A stretch of 64,000 bases of DNA from Pseudomonas sp. MM213 (GCF_020423045.1 NZ_CP081943.1:3720001-3784000), one strand, 5' to 3'. Counted from the stretch's first letter, positions 17,485 through 26,624 are shown. Numbers and translations are program-made. Notes: generated by a model not told the origin, from the letters alone.

Positions 17485-18261
17485 TTAACTGAAGAATTCT
17501 GACGCGAGACTCGCCGCCGACAACTCTTCGGCAAATCTCAACAACAGCGGCGCCAACTCATGCAGCCGCACCCCCGGCATCCGCGCGCTCGGCCCGGCAA
17601 TGCTCAGCACCCCGATCACTCGCCCATCACTCGGGTGACGCACCACCGCCGCAATCGCCGAAGTGCCCACCGCCGAGCTCTCTTCGACCCAGGCGTAGCC
17701 CTGCTCCCGCGCCAGACGCAGGCGCTCGAGCAATTCAATGTTGGAGCGCGGCGCGTTCGGCCCGAGGTCTTTTGGCCGCTCGCCGCCCTGGCGTTCCACC
17801 AGCGACAACGCTTCGGCATCGCTCATGCACGCCAGCCACGCATGGCCCGACGCCGTGTAAAACAGCGGCGCATCACGGCCCATGTCCGGGTCGTAACGCA
17901 GACCGGAGCGGGCGCCCTGGGACTTGGCGATCCAGGTTTGACGCTCGCCCTCGATGACCCCGAGGCGCACCAGTTCGCCGGTTTCCTGGGCCAGGCGATC
18001 AAGCACTGGCTGCACGATATCGGCGCCGCTTCCCGACAGATAACGGAACCCCATGGCCACCAGTTTGGTCGACAGGTGATAGCGCAGGTTATCCGGATTC
18101 TGCCGCACGTAACCCAGCCGAATCAGCTCGGCGAGCAAGCGATGAGTCGCGCTTTTAGGGATGTCCAGTTGCTCTGCCAGCGTCTGCATCGGCAGGCCGC
18201 GAGGGTCACTGGTGAGGCTTTCCAGCACGCTGAAAACACGTTCGATCTGACTGCCGGCCAT
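17485..18261 (-). CDS. IclR-family transcriptional regulator
   Basis: A 258-residue IclR regulator. The winged helix-turn-helix spans residues 5-65 (IERVFSVLESL ... IPKSATHRLLAELIRLGYV). The IclR effector domain follows, with GSGADIVQPVLDRLAQETGE near residue 80 and the late AAVVRHPSDGRVIGVLSIAGPSAR. It sits between two operons that share a 20-bp motif (17388 and 18391). It therefore probably controls the Gfo/Idh-isomerase genes as well as the divergent flavoprotein-AKR genes. The inducer is unknown. Confidence 0.9.
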   Translation of the reverse strand: MAGSQIERVFSVLESLTSDPRGLPMQTLAEQLDIPKSATHRLLAELIRLGYVRQNPDNLRYHLSTKLVAMGFRYLSGSGADIVQPVLDRLAQETGELVRLGVIEGERQTWIAKSQGARSGLRYDPDMGRDAPLFYTASGHAWLACMSDAEALSLVERQGGERPKDLGPNAPRSNIELLERLRLAREQGYAWVEESSAVGTSAIAAVVRHPSDGRVIGVLSIAGPSARMPGVRLHELAPLLLRFAEELSAASLASEFFS

Positions 18262-18315
18262 GGAAGGTTCCGCCTGAAATTTGCCCGATTCTAGAAGACA
18301 AACCGCCTAATGCGA

Positions 18316-18334
18316 AATCTGGAACTGCTTGTTC
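18316..18334. promoter_or_regulatory. Weak IclR-like half site, site 3
   Basis: AATCTGGAACTGCTTGTTC. The left half equals that of site 1 (AATCTGGAAC), but the right half GTTC is spaced 5 instead of 3 bases away. Possibly an autoregulatory site for the IclR gene. Confidence 0.35.
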
Positions 18335-18390
18335 GGTAACCGCCCGTTTTATCGGCTGAGTGGTTGCCGAGCGGATTCACGTCGCTATAT

Positions 18391-18412
18391 TTTCTGGAAT
18401 CTAATTCTAAAA
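18391..18412. promoter_or_regulatory. Candidate IclR operator, site 2
   Basis: TTTCTGGAATCTAATTCTAA then AA, with the palindromic core GAAT-CTA-ATTC. It shares CTGGAA and TTCTAAA with site 1. It lies 23 bp upstream of the flavoprotein ATG. Confidence 0.6.
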
Positions 18413-18434
18413 ATATGCACTGGAGTTTTAAACA

Positions 18435-20182
18435 ATGCCTGCCGAATCCCACAGCTCACCAGACATCGACTGCGATGTATTGGTCGTCGGCTCCGGTGCA
18501 GCCGGGTTATCGGCAGCGGTCACCGCTGCATGGCACGGATTGAAAGTCATCGTGGTGGAGAAAGACCCGGTATTCGGCGGAGCCACGGCGTGGTCCGGCG
18601 GCTGGGCCTGGGTGCCGTGCAATCCTCTGGCCCGCCGCGCCGGCATCGTCGAAGACGTCGAGTTGCCGCGCACCTATCTCAAGCATGAACTCGGTGAGCG
18701 CTACGAACCGGCAATGATCGATGCGTTCCTTGAGGCGGGCCCACGGATGGTCGCCTTCTTCGAACAGCACACCTCGCTGCAATTCGCCGATGGCAATGCC
18801 ATCGCCGACATACATGGCGATACGCCCGGTGCCGGAACGGGCGGACGTTCGGTGATTGCTGCGCCCTATGACGGGCGAAAAGTCGGCAAGCTGCTGAGGC
18901 GTCTTCGCAAAACCATGCGGGAAACTTCGTTCATGGGCATGCCGATCATGGCGGGGGCGGACCTGGCCGCATTTCTCAACCTGACCCGTTCGGTGCCCGC
19001 CGCGTGGCACGTCACCCGGCGCTTCACCCGGCACCTGCTCGACCTGATTGTGCATGGCCGGGCGATGCAACTGGTCAACGGCGTGGCGCTGGTCGCTCGC
19101 CTGGCAAAATCTGCCGAAGACCTTGGCGTGCTGCTCTGGGAATCAGCGCCTGTCAGCGAGTTGCTTCGCGAAGGCGATCAGGTCCGGGGCGCGCTGGTGA
19201 GCACCGCCAAGGGCAAGGTCCGCATCCATGCACGCAAGGCTGTGGTGCTCGCGGCCGGTGGGTTTGCCAATGACACCGAGCGGCGCAAGGCACTGTTCCC
19301 GCGCACACCGACCGGCAACGAACACTGGGCGCTGCCCCCCTCGGCGTGGCCGGTGACGGTTTGCGCCTGGGCGAAAGCGCCGGGGCCCGGGTCAACACCG
19401 ACATGGCCTCTCCCGTAGCGTGGGCACCGGTCTCGCAAGTGCCACACAGGGATGGCAGCATCGGTCACTTCCCGCACATCATCGAGCGGGGCAAACCGGG
19501 GATCATCGGCGTACTGAGCAACGGCCAGCGCTTCGTCAATGAAGCGAACGGCTACTACGACTATGTAACGGCCATGGTCGCCGCTGCGCCTGCCGGCGAA
19601 GAGGTTGCCTCCTGGCTGATTTGCACCCATGGTTTTCAACGCCGATATGGGCTGGGCATCTCTCGGCCGTTTCCGGTTCCGTTGTCATCCTTTATCCGCA
19701 GCGGCTATCTGAAAACCGGCAACACGATCGAGGAATTGGCCCACGCCTGCGGCATCGACCCGAACGGCTTGCGCAGCACTGTGGCGGACTACAACCAGCA
19801 TGCGCGCAACGGTGAAGACCCCTTGTTTGGCCGCGGTTCGACGCCTTACAACCGCAAACAGGGTGACGCCTTGCAGCAACCCAACCCGTGCGTCGCACCC
19901 ATCGAGCAAGGGCCGTTTTACGCGGTGAAGGTCCTGCCCGGCTGCTTCGGCACCTTCGCCGGGCTCAAGGTCAATCAACACGCCCAGGTCCTCGGCGAAT
20001 CCGGCCAGGTCATCGCCGGGCTGTACGCCGCGGGCGGCGACATGGCCAGCATCATGGGCGGGCATTACCCCGCCGGCGGCATTAATCTCGGCCCGGCGCT
20101 GACGTTCGGCTACATCGCCGCGCGACATATCGCCGGCATCACTGCTTACGAACAGGAGATCGACCATGCAGCGCATCGTTAA
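18435..20182 (+). pseudogene. KSTD-like FAD-dependent dehydrogenase, interrupted by a -1 frameshift
   Basis: Two overlapping frames together encode about 582 residues of a 3-ketosteroid-dehydrogenase/fumarate-reductase-type flavoprotein. The first (18435-19418) has the FAD site DVLVVGSGAAGLSAAVTA and GGATAWSGGWAWVP. The second (to 20182) has NGQRFVNEANGYYD, GCFGTFAGLKVN and the closing GGHYPAGGINLGPALTFGY. The break is at a C6 tract, 19336-19341: adding one C would join the frames as LPPLGVAGDGLRLGESAGA. Causes may be a real mutation, a homopolymer sequencing error or slippage. All key motifs survive on either side, so decay is recent if real. It precedes an AKR gene with a 17-bp overlap. Confidence 0.85.
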
Positions 20183-20999
20183 TGCACAGGGTTTGAACAT
20201 GCCCAAACTCGGCCTCGGCACCTGGCCGATGCTCGGCGAAGAATGCACACGCGCCGTTGAACAGGCGTTGAAGTTGGGTTATCGGCACATCGACACCGCT
20301 GCCGCCTACAACAATGAAGAGGCCGTCGGTCAGGCGCTGGTGAACAGTCCTACGCCTCGCGAGCAGATCCACGTCACCACCAAAGTCTGGTGGGATCAAC
20401 TGCAATCCGATGCCATGCGCCACTCCATGGATCGCAGCCTCAAGGCCTTGCGCAGCGATTACGTTGACCTGTTCATGGTCCACTGGCCGACCACCGATTG
20501 GGACCTGCCACGCACGATCGAAACCCTGGTGTCATTCAAGGAGCAAGGCCTGGCACGCAACATCGGCGTGGCGAATTTTCCGCTGCCGCTGCTGCGTAAA
20601 GTCGTTGAAGAACTGGGCGCCCCGCTGTCAGCCATCCAGGTTGAATACCACGTGTTGCTCGGACAAAACGCGCTGCTGGACTACGCCCGTCAACATGACC
20701 TGGCACTGACGGCCTACTCGCCGCTGGCCCGCAACAAGGTCTCGGACATCCCGCAAATCCAGCAGATCGCCGCCAGACACGGGGTTCTGCCGACACAAGT
20801 GGCACTCAAATGGCTGCTTGATCAACCGAACGTTGCGGCGATCCCCAAGGCCAGCAGCGAAGCTAATCAACTGGCCAACCTGGCCTCGCTGGACGTCCAG
20901 CTCGATGACGCAGACCGGGCGTTGATTGCCGGGTTGTCGAAACGCGAACGACTGGTCAGCCCTGACTTTGCACCGGCGTGGGATGCGTTCGACCGGTAA
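20166..20999 (+). CDS. Aldo/keto reductase (2,5-diketo-gluconate reductase-like)
   Basis: A 277-residue NADPH-dependent aldo/keto reductase. Signature segments are GYRHIDTAAAYNNEEAVGQAL with catalytic Asp and Tyr (about residues 38-58), VTTKVWWDQL with the lysine, VHWPTTDWD with the histidine, and AIPKASSEANQLANL near the C-terminus for the cofactor. Its start overlaps the flavoprotein end by 17 bp and has a good AGGAGAT site, so the two are cotranscribed. Together they suggest dehydrogenation and carbonyl reduction of a cyclic or keto substrate; the actual compound is unknown. Confidence 0.9.
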   Translation: MQRIVNAQGLNMPKLGLGTWPMLGEECTRAVEQALKLGYRHIDTAAAYNNEEAVGQALVNSPTPREQIHVTTKVWWDQLQSDAMRHSMDRSLKALRSDYVDLFMVHWPTTDWDLPRTIETLVSFKEQGLARNIGVANFPLPLLRKVVEELGAPLSAIQVEYHVLLGQNALLDYARQHDLALTAYSPLARNKVSDIPQIQQIAARHGVLPTQVALKWLLDQPNVAAIPKASSEANQLANLASLDVQLDDADRALIAGLSKRERLVSPDFAPAWDAFDR

Positions 21000-21015
21000 G
21001 CACAGAACTGCTTTT

Positions 21016-21083
21016 TGTAGGAGCCGGCTTGCCGGCGATGGCGGTCTCACGGACGCTATCGCCGGCAAGCCGGCTCCTACAAG
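21016..21083. repeat. REP pair (GGAGCCGGCTTGCCGGCGAT subtype)
   Basis: Near-perfect inverted pair TGTAGGAGCCGGCTTGCCGG and its complement CCGGCAAGCCGGCTCCTACA, spaced by about 20 bp. It follows the AKR gene and probably ends that transcript. Confidence 0.88.
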
Positions 21084-21259
21084 TCATCGGGCGTTCGCCC
21101 TGACGTCATAAAAAACCCATCACCTGACGGAATTCGATGGGCTATCCATGTTCAATACACTCAGTAATGCTCCCGCCCGCATAAAAGCCGGACGACCGGA
21201 CTGGCGCCGCTCCCACTCACCAGCAACACTCATCCCCACGATAATCAGAGGATTCCCAC

Positions 21260-22153
21260 ATGCTATGGAAAAAAGGCCGACGCAGCGACAACGTGGTCGA
21301 TGCCCGTGGTGATGATGTCGGCGGTGGTGGCGGCGGGATGCGTTTTGGTGGCGGCAAGGGCCTGAGCCTGACCGCGATCATTCTGATTGTCGGGATCGGC
21401 TGGATCACCGGCCAGGACCCTTTGCAGATCCTCGGCCAACTCACCGGGCAGATGACCGAGCAATCGGCACCGGCACCGACGCAAACCCGCAAGGCACCGC
21501 CAGCCAATGATGAAGGAGCGGAATTCGTCCGTTCGATCCTCGGTGACACCGAAGACACCTGGGGCCAGATTTTCCAGCAGGCCGGGCGGCAGTATAAAGA
21601 TCCTACGCTGGTGCTGTTCAGCAACCGGGTGAACTCGGCGTGCGGCCTGGCCACCTCGGCGACCGGTCCGTTCTATTGCCCAGCAGACCAGAAGGTTTAC
21701 CTGGACATGAGTTTCTTCCAGGAAATGTCGCAACGCTTTGCCGCTGCGGGTGATTTCGCTCAGGCCTACGTGATCGCTCACGAAGTCGGACACCATGTTC
21801 AGACCTTGCTCGGCGTTTCCGCGAAAATTCAGGCCGCCCGTCAGCAAGGCCGGCAAATGGAAGGCGACGGTGGCTTGCTGGTGCGCCAGGAACTGCAAGC
21901 GGATTGCCTCGCGGGTGTCTGGGCCAACAATGCACAGCAACGCCTGAACTGGCTGGAGCCGGGCGACATCGAAGAAGCCTTGAATGCCGCCAACGCCATC
22001 GGCGACGACCGCTTGCAGCAGCAAGGCCAGGGTCGCGTGGTGCCGGACTCGTTTACCCATGGCACGTCGGCGCAAAGGGTGCGCTGGTTCAAAACCGGAT
22101 TTGCGCAAGGCCAGGTGGGCCAGTGCGATACCTTTGCGGCGAAAAATCTGTAA
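21260..22153 (+). CDS. Neutral zinc metallopeptidase, YpfJ family
   Basis: A 297-residue membrane-anchored metallopeptidase. The N-terminal cytosolic stretch is glycine-rich (DVGGGGGGMRFGGGKG), one membrane helix follows (LTAIILIVGIGWITG, residues 38-52), then the peptidase domain. The zinc motif AHEVGHHVQTLLG is near residue 175, with a downstream QELQADCLAGVW glutamate region and the typical SFTHGTSAQRVRWF near residue 265. Substrates of the family are unknown. The next gene starts one base after its stop, so they are translationally linked. Confidence 0.9.
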   Translation: MLWKKGRRSDNVVDARGDDVGGGGGGMRFGGGKGLSLTAIILIVGIGWITGQDPLQILGQLTGQMTEQSAPAPTQTRKAPPANDEGAEFVRSILGDTEDTWGQIFQQAGRQYKDPTLVLFSNRVNSACGLATSATGPFYCPADQKVYLDMSFFQEMSQRFAAAGDFAQAYVIAHEVGHHVQTLLGVSAKIQAARQQGRQMEGDGGLLVRQELQADCLAGVWANNAQQRLNWLEPGDIEEALNAANAIGDDRLQQQGQGRVVPDSFTHGTSAQRVRWFKTGFAQGQVGQCDTFAAKNL

Positions 22154-23113
22154 ATGAAAAAGTGGTTGTTGATGTTGTTGTTTACTTGCACCTGTACCCA
22201 GGCTGACGAGCATGGGGTCAAGGAGATCAGCCCCGGCCGACTCTTGTTGAAAGAAGGTGAGATAGCGGTGGGCATCGGCCCGGCGCCGGCGAAAATCGAG
22301 CGCGTGCTGATCATCATCCACGGTCGGTTACGCAATGCTGAAACCTACCGCCAGAGTGCCGAGCGGGCGGCAGAGCAAGCCGGGCAAAGCGCCAACACGT
22401 TGGTGATCGCTCCGCAGTTTCTCAATGAAACCGACGTAGCACTCCATCCAGTCGCCGACACCGTGTTGCGTTGGCAAGGCAATGACTGGATGGCCGGCGG
22501 TTTATCCACCGCTCCGTTTGCCCTGAGTTCCTACGCGGCGCTCGACCAGATCATCGCCCGGCTCGGCGATCGTCGACAGTTTCCGGACGTGAAGGATGTC
22601 GTCATCGCGGGCCACTCGGGCGGTGCTCAGGTGGTTCAACGTTATGCGTTGTTGAGTCACGATCAACCGGAGCTCAAGGCGGCGGGCGTGCACGTGCGCT
22701 ACGTCATCGCCAACCCGTCTTCCTACGCGTATTTCGATGAGCGGCGGCCAGTGGCGTTCAGTCACGCCGGCTGCCCGGCGTTCAATCGCTGGAAGTACGG
22801 CCTGTCAGATTTGCCTGCTTACGCAGAAGGACAAAAACCCGCACAACTGGAGGAAAACTACGTTCAGCGTGACATCGTTTATCTACTGGGGCAGCAGGAC
22901 ATTGATCCGAACCATCCGGCGCTGGATAAAAGTTGTGAGGCGAAAGCCCAGGGCGCTAATCGATTGATTCGCGGGCGCAATTATTTTGAGTTTTTGAAGC
23001 GCAGCCATCCGCAAGGATTGAATCAGCAATTGATCGAAGTGCCCGGGGTTGGGCATAACGGGGATGGGATGTTTACGTCGCCGGAGGGGCAGAAAGTGTT
23101 GTTCGGGCAGTGA
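22154..23113 (+). CDS. Exported alpha/beta-hydrolase-fold protein
   Basis: A 319-residue protein with a short signal peptide (MKKWLLMLLFTCTCTQA). The alpha/beta hydrolase layout includes RVLIIIHGRLRN (oxyanion region) near residue 50 and the nucleophile elbow VIAGHSGGAQVVQRYAL near residue 152 with the serine of GHSGG. A late histidine, in EVPGVGHNGDGMF, could complete the triad. It directly abuts the zinc metallopeptidase gene (ATG right after TAA). Likely a periplasmic or surface esterase-like enzyme; the substrate cannot be inferred. Confidence 0.75.
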   Translation: MKKWLLMLLFTCTCTQADEHGVKEISPGRLLLKEGEIAVGIGPAPAKIERVLIIIHGRLRNAETYRQSAERAAEQAGQSANTLVIAPQFLNETDVALHPVADTVLRWQGNDWMAGGLSTAPFALSSYAALDQIIARLGDRRQFPDVKDVVIAGHSGGAQVVQRYALLSHDQPELKAAGVHVRYVIANPSSYAYFDERRPVAFSHAGCPAFNRWKYGLSDLPAYAEGQKPAQLEENYVQRDIVYLLGQQDIDPNHPALDKSCEAKAQGANRLIRGRNYFEFLKRSHPQGLNQQLIEVPGVGHNGDGMFTSPEGQKVLFGQ

Positions 23114-23115
23114 TG

Positions 23116-23196
23116 ACGCCTTCGCGGGCAAGTCGGGTCGCCGCACCGCTCGCTCCTACGTGTAACTCTGTAGGAGCGAGGCTTGCCCGCGAAGGG
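23116..23196. repeat. REP pair with an expanded left copy
   Basis: The right copy is the standard TGTAGGAGCGAGGCTTGCCC. The left, inverted copy carries an extended central part and on the other strand reads GTAGGAGCGAGCGGTGCGGC continuing into GACCCGACTTGCCC. The same expanded form recurs at 60835-60876. It lies in the convergent gap between the hydrolase and the HAD gene. Confidence 0.88.
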
Positions 23197-23200
23197 TCCC

Positions 23201-23794
23201 TCAAGCCAACAACATTTCCCGCAACGCCACGCAATCCGCCGCATGCCAATCCGTCAATTCAGGCCACGGGTTATCCGGCAAGTTCACCAACACCGTCCGC
23301 GCCCCCGCCGCCCGCCCGCAATCCAGATCAAACCGGTAATCACCGACCATCACCATCTCGCTCGCCGGCACGTTCCAGGCCTCGGCCAATTTCAACAAAC
23401 CACCGGGGTGCGGCTTGGGCGGCGCTTCATCACGCCCCAGCACATCCTCCACCGCGAAGCAGTCCGCCAGGCCAATGGCCTCCAGCGTCACATGCGCCAA
23501 CTCCCGAGCATTGCGCGTAAGAATGCCCAGGCGATAACCGCGCCCCGCCAACTCGCGCACCAGTTCCACAGCACCCGGCGCCGGTTTCGAACCCAGCGCC
23601 AGATCCCGTTCATGCTCCAGCAACCATGCATGTTTGGCCGCGGCTTCAGCAGCCGGCAGCGCGGCGAGGTGGGTCAGGATGTCGTCTTCGGCCGGGATCG
23701 CCAGCGCCACGCGAATTGCCGCGAAGTCATGCACGGCCACCGTCAGGGTGCCGTCCATGTCGAACACCCAGTGCCGCACCTCGGCCAGGCTCAT
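23201..23794 (-). CDS. HAD-superfamily hydrolase (phosphoglycolate-phosphatase-like)
   Basis: A 197-residue HAD phosphatase. Motif I WVFDMDGTLT places the nucleophile at Asp12 with Asp14; motif II is GILTRNARE, near residue 105; motif III/IV is MVMVGDYRFDLDCGRAAG, near residue 150. The ATG overlaps the tesB stop (4 bp), so it is the second gene of a tesB operon. It probably hydrolyses a small phosphorylated metabolite. The ORF extends further upstream, but those residues lie inside tesB and lack HAD features. Confidence 0.88.
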   Translation of the reverse strand: MSLAEVRHWVFDMDGTLTVAVHDFAAIRVALAIPAEDDILTHLAALPAAEAAAKHAWLLEHERDLALGSKPAPGAVELVRELAGRGYRLGILTRNARELAHVTLEAIGLADCFAVEDVLGRDEAPPKPHPGGLLKLAEAWNVPASEMVMVGDYRFDLDCGRAAGARTVLVNLPDNPWPELTDWHAADCVALREMLLA

Positions 23795-24660
23795 GCCCAA
23801 TCCTTGCGGTGACGGATCAGGCCTTCCTGAGTGACCGACGCCACCAGTTGCCCGGCGCGATTGAACACGCTGCCACGGCTGAACCCACGGGAATTGCCGG
23901 CCCACGGGCTGTCCATCGCGTACAGCAACCAGTCATCGGCACGCAGATCCGCATGGAACCACAGCGCGTGATCGAGACTGGCGACCTGCATGTCTTTCTG
24001 CCAGACCGACTTGCCATGGGGCAACATCGAGGTGGTCAGCAGATTGAAGTCCGACGCGTAGGCCAGCAGGTATTTGTGCAGCGCCGGGGAGTCGGCCAGC
24101 GCGCCGTCGGCGCGAAACCAGACGTACTTGACCGGGTCGGATGGCTGCGGGTTGTAGGGATCTTTCTCGGTGACCGGGCGGAATTCGATCGGCTTCGGGC
24201 ACAGCAGTTTTTCACGCATGTGCTCGGGGATCAGGTGCGCGCGCTGATGGGTCAGCTCCAGTTCCGAGGGCAGGTTTTCCGGCCCGACCACCGTCGGCAT
24301 CTGGCCCTGATGCTCGAAGCCTTTTTCGTCATATTGGAACGACGCGCTGCACGTAAAGATCGGGTTGCCCTTCTGGATCGCCGTGACCCGACGCGTGCTG
24401 AAACTGCCGCCGTCGCGAACCCGATCAACCTGATACACCACGGGCAACGTGGAATCGCCCGGACGCAGGAAATAACCGTGCATCGAATGCACATGACGCG
24501 CGACTTCGACCGTCTGGCTGGCCGCCGACAGGGATTGACCGATCACCTGGCCGCCGAACAACTGACGAAAGCCCAGGTCCTGGCTGCGGCCACGGAACAG
24601 GTTTTCTTCGATCGGTTCCAGGGTCAGCAAATCGACCAGATCATCCAACACTTGGCTCAT
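23791..24660 (-). CDS. tesB: Acyl-CoA thioesterase II
   Basis: A 289-residue TesB-type double hot-dog thioesterase, hydrolysing medium and long acyl-CoAs in the cytosol. The opening LDDLVDLLTLEPIEENLFRG, FRQLFGGQVIGQSL, and the C-terminal ASLDHALWFHADLRADDWLLY are family hallmarks, including the active-site Asp in the last segment. It is first in a two-gene operon with the HAD hydrolase. Confidence 0.95.
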   Translation of the reverse strand: MSQVLDDLVDLLTLEPIEENLFRGRSQDLGFRQLFGGQVIGQSLSAASQTVEVARHVHSMHGYFLRPGDSTLPVVYQVDRVRDGGSFSTRRVTAIQKGNPIFTCSASFQYDEKGFEHQGQMPTVVGPENLPSELELTHQRAHLIPEHMREKLLCPKPIEFRPVTEKDPYNPQPSDPVKYVWFRADGALADSPALHKYLLAYASDFNLLTTSMLPHGKSVWQKDMQVASLDHALWFHADLRADDWLLYAMDSPWAGNSRGFSRGSVFNRAGQLVASVTQEGLIRHRKDWA

Positions 24661-24766
24661 TCAGACTCTCCTCACACATCGCAATGCCGCGCAGTCTTGG
24701 CTGCGGCGGTCGATTCAGTTTCCGGCCAGGGCCATCATTGGCGCCATTGTAAACGTCCGGGCCGTC

Positions 24767-25336
24767 TTATCCATGCAAGGTTTGCAGCCATTGCTCACGG
24801 GTGATGCGGTACAGCACATGGTGACGCAGAGGATGATCGACCGCGAGTTTCGGGTGGTCGAAGTCACCGGCTGAATCATGGTGCATACCGATGGCCTGCA
24901 TGACTTTCTGCGATGGCGTGTTGGTTTCCGTGGTGAAGGACACGACCTCTTGCAGCGCCACCCGGTCAAACCCGCAGCGCAGAGCGGTCCACGCCGCCTC
25001 ACTGGCGTAACCCAAGCCCCAGTGTTCGCGGGCCAGGCGCCAGCCGATCTCGATGGCCGGCGTGAAAGGCGCATCAAAACCGACCACGCCGAGCCCGGTA
25101 AAACCGATGAATGCACCGGTGTCCTTGCGCTCCAGCGCCCAGAGACCAAAACCATGCTCGGCGAAATGCCCACGAATCCGCCCGATCAGCGAAGCACTTT
25201 CCAGTCGACTCAAGGGCGCCGGAAAATAGCGCATCACCTGTGGATCGGCGCACATCGCCGCAAACGCCGGCAAATCCTCGTCACGCCACTGCCGCAACAG
25301 CAGTCGCGCGCTCTCGAGTTCCAGTATCGGCTCCAT
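24767..25336 (-). CDS. GNAT-family N-acetyltransferase (RimJ/RimL-like)
   Basis: A 189-residue acetyltransferase of the Acetyltransf_3 type. It begins LESARLLLRQWRDEDLPAFAAMC, with the acetyl-CoA region WRLAREHWGLGYASEAAWTAL at about residues 95-115. Members modify protein N-termini, small amines or antibiotics, and the target here is unknown. The start at 25336 is chosen because the upstream in-frame residues are not conserved in type. Divergent from the HDAC-like gene. Confidence 0.88.
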   Translation of the reverse strand: MEPILELESARLLLRQWRDEDLPAFAAMCADPQVMRYFPAPLSRLESASLIGRIRGHFAEHGFGLWALERKDTGAFIGFTGLGVVGFDAPFTPAIEIGWRLAREHWGLGYASEAAWTALRCGFDRVALQEVVSFTTETNTPSQKVMQAIGMHHDSAGDFDHPKLAVDHPLRHHVLYRITREQWLQTLHG

Positions 25337-25423
25337 CGTGCCCCTCCGTTTCCATGCCGCAAGTCTACATCGCTGGTAGGATCGTTCACTCATTCCTACA
25401 CGCCGTACTCATAAAAGCCCGTC

Positions 25424-26344
25424 ATGCCGCTGCCACTGATCTACCACGAAGACTACAGCCCCGAGTTCCCGGCGGACCACCGCTTCCCCATGGACAAGTT
25501 TCGCCTGCTGCGCGATCACCTGGTGGACAGCGGGCTGACCCGGGACGCCGACCTGCTGCGCCCGGAACTCTGCCCGCCGGAAATTCTCGCCCTCGCACAT
25601 GACGCTGCCTATATCGAACGCTACATGAGCGGCGAGTTGTCCCGCGAAGACCAGCGGCGCCTCGGCCTGCCGTGGAACGAAGCCCTGGCCCGGCGCACGG
25701 TGCGGGCGGTCGGCGGTTCGCTACTGGCGGCAGAACAGGCGCTGGAACATGGATTGGCCTGTCACTTGGCCGGCGGCACGCATCACGCGCATTACGATTA
25801 CCCGGCGGGGTTCTGCATCTTTAACGACCTGGCGGTGATCAGCCATTACCTGCTGGAAAGCGGTCGTGTGAATCGGGTGCTGATCTTCGATTGCGACGTG
25901 CATCAGGGCGACGGGACTGCACGGATTCTGCACAACACCCCGGACGCGGTGACCGTTTCCCTGCACTGCGAGAAGAACTTTCCTGCACGCAAGGCCGAAA
26001 GTGACTGGGACATCCCGCTGCCCAAGGGCATGGGCGATGCCGAATACCTGAAGGTCGTCGACGACGCGCTGAATTATTTGCTGCCGCTCTATCAACCGGA
26101 CCTGGTGCTGTATGACGCCGGTGTCGATGTGCATAAGGACGACGCGCTCGGTTACCTGAAGCTGACAGACGAAGGCGTGGCCGCTCGGGATGAAAGCGTG
26201 ATGCGCCATTGCCTCGGGCGAGATATTCCGGTGGTCGGGGTGATTGGCGGCGGCTACAGCAAGGACCGCAAGGCGCTGGCGCGGCGGCACGGCATCCTGC
26301 ATCACAGCGCACAGCGGGTGTGGGCGTCATCAGGTTGTCATTGA
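25424..26344 (+). CDS. Histone-deacetylase-family amidohydrolase
   Basis: A 306-residue member of the arginase/deacetylase fold. The general-base histidines are in LAGGTHHAHYDYP (His120, His121). The zinc ligands are Asp156 or Asp158 and His160 in IFDCDVHQGDG and Asp235 in YDAGVDVHKDD. The closing GGGYSKDRKALARRH is typical of the bacterial class. Bacterial members deacetylate acetylpolyamines, acetoin-like or unknown N-acetyl compounds. No dedicated partner gene is adjacent, so the substrate is open. Confidence 0.9.
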   Translation: MPLPLIYHEDYSPEFPADHRFPMDKFRLLRDHLVDSGLTRDADLLRPELCPPEILALAHDAAYIERYMSGELSREDQRRLGLPWNEALARRTVRAVGGSLLAAEQALEHGLACHLAGGTHHAHYDYPAGFCIFNDLAVISHYLLESGRVNRVLIFDCDVHQGDGTARILHNTPDAVTVSLHCEKNFPARKAESDWDIPLPKGMGDAEYLKVVDDALNYLLPLYQPDLVLYDAGVDVHKDDALGYLKLTDEGVAARDESVMRHCLGRDIPVVGVIGGGYSKDRKALARRHGILHHSAQRVWASSGCH

Positions 26345-26479
26345 GGTGTGCGCCTTTACCCACAATGCCTGTGGAACTGCCTGTGGATAACCTGAGCGAA
26401 AGGGCCTACAGGCCATGCTGCATATAGCCTGCAAAGGGGTGGTTGTTTTTTAACCAACTCTTCAACCCGACATAAATCC

Positions 26480-26573
26480 CCTGTGGGAGCGAGCCTGCTC
26501 GCGAAAGCAATTGAACAGTCACATTGATGTCGACTGAACCACCGCTTTCGCGAGCAGGCTCGCTCCCACAGGG
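26480..26573. repeat. REP pair (GGGAGCGAGCCTGCTCGCGA subtype)
   Basis: Inverted copies CTGTGGGAGCGAGCCTGCTC and the complement at 26544-26573, separated by about 33 bp. The 280-bp gap between the HDAC-like gene and the flavoprotein contains little else apart from an oligo-T stretch at 26442-26452. Confidence 0.88.
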
Positions 26574-26624
26574 ATTTGGGCTGGTAGAATGCCCGGCTTA
26601 TTCCGCCGAACCGCAGCGCATTCC

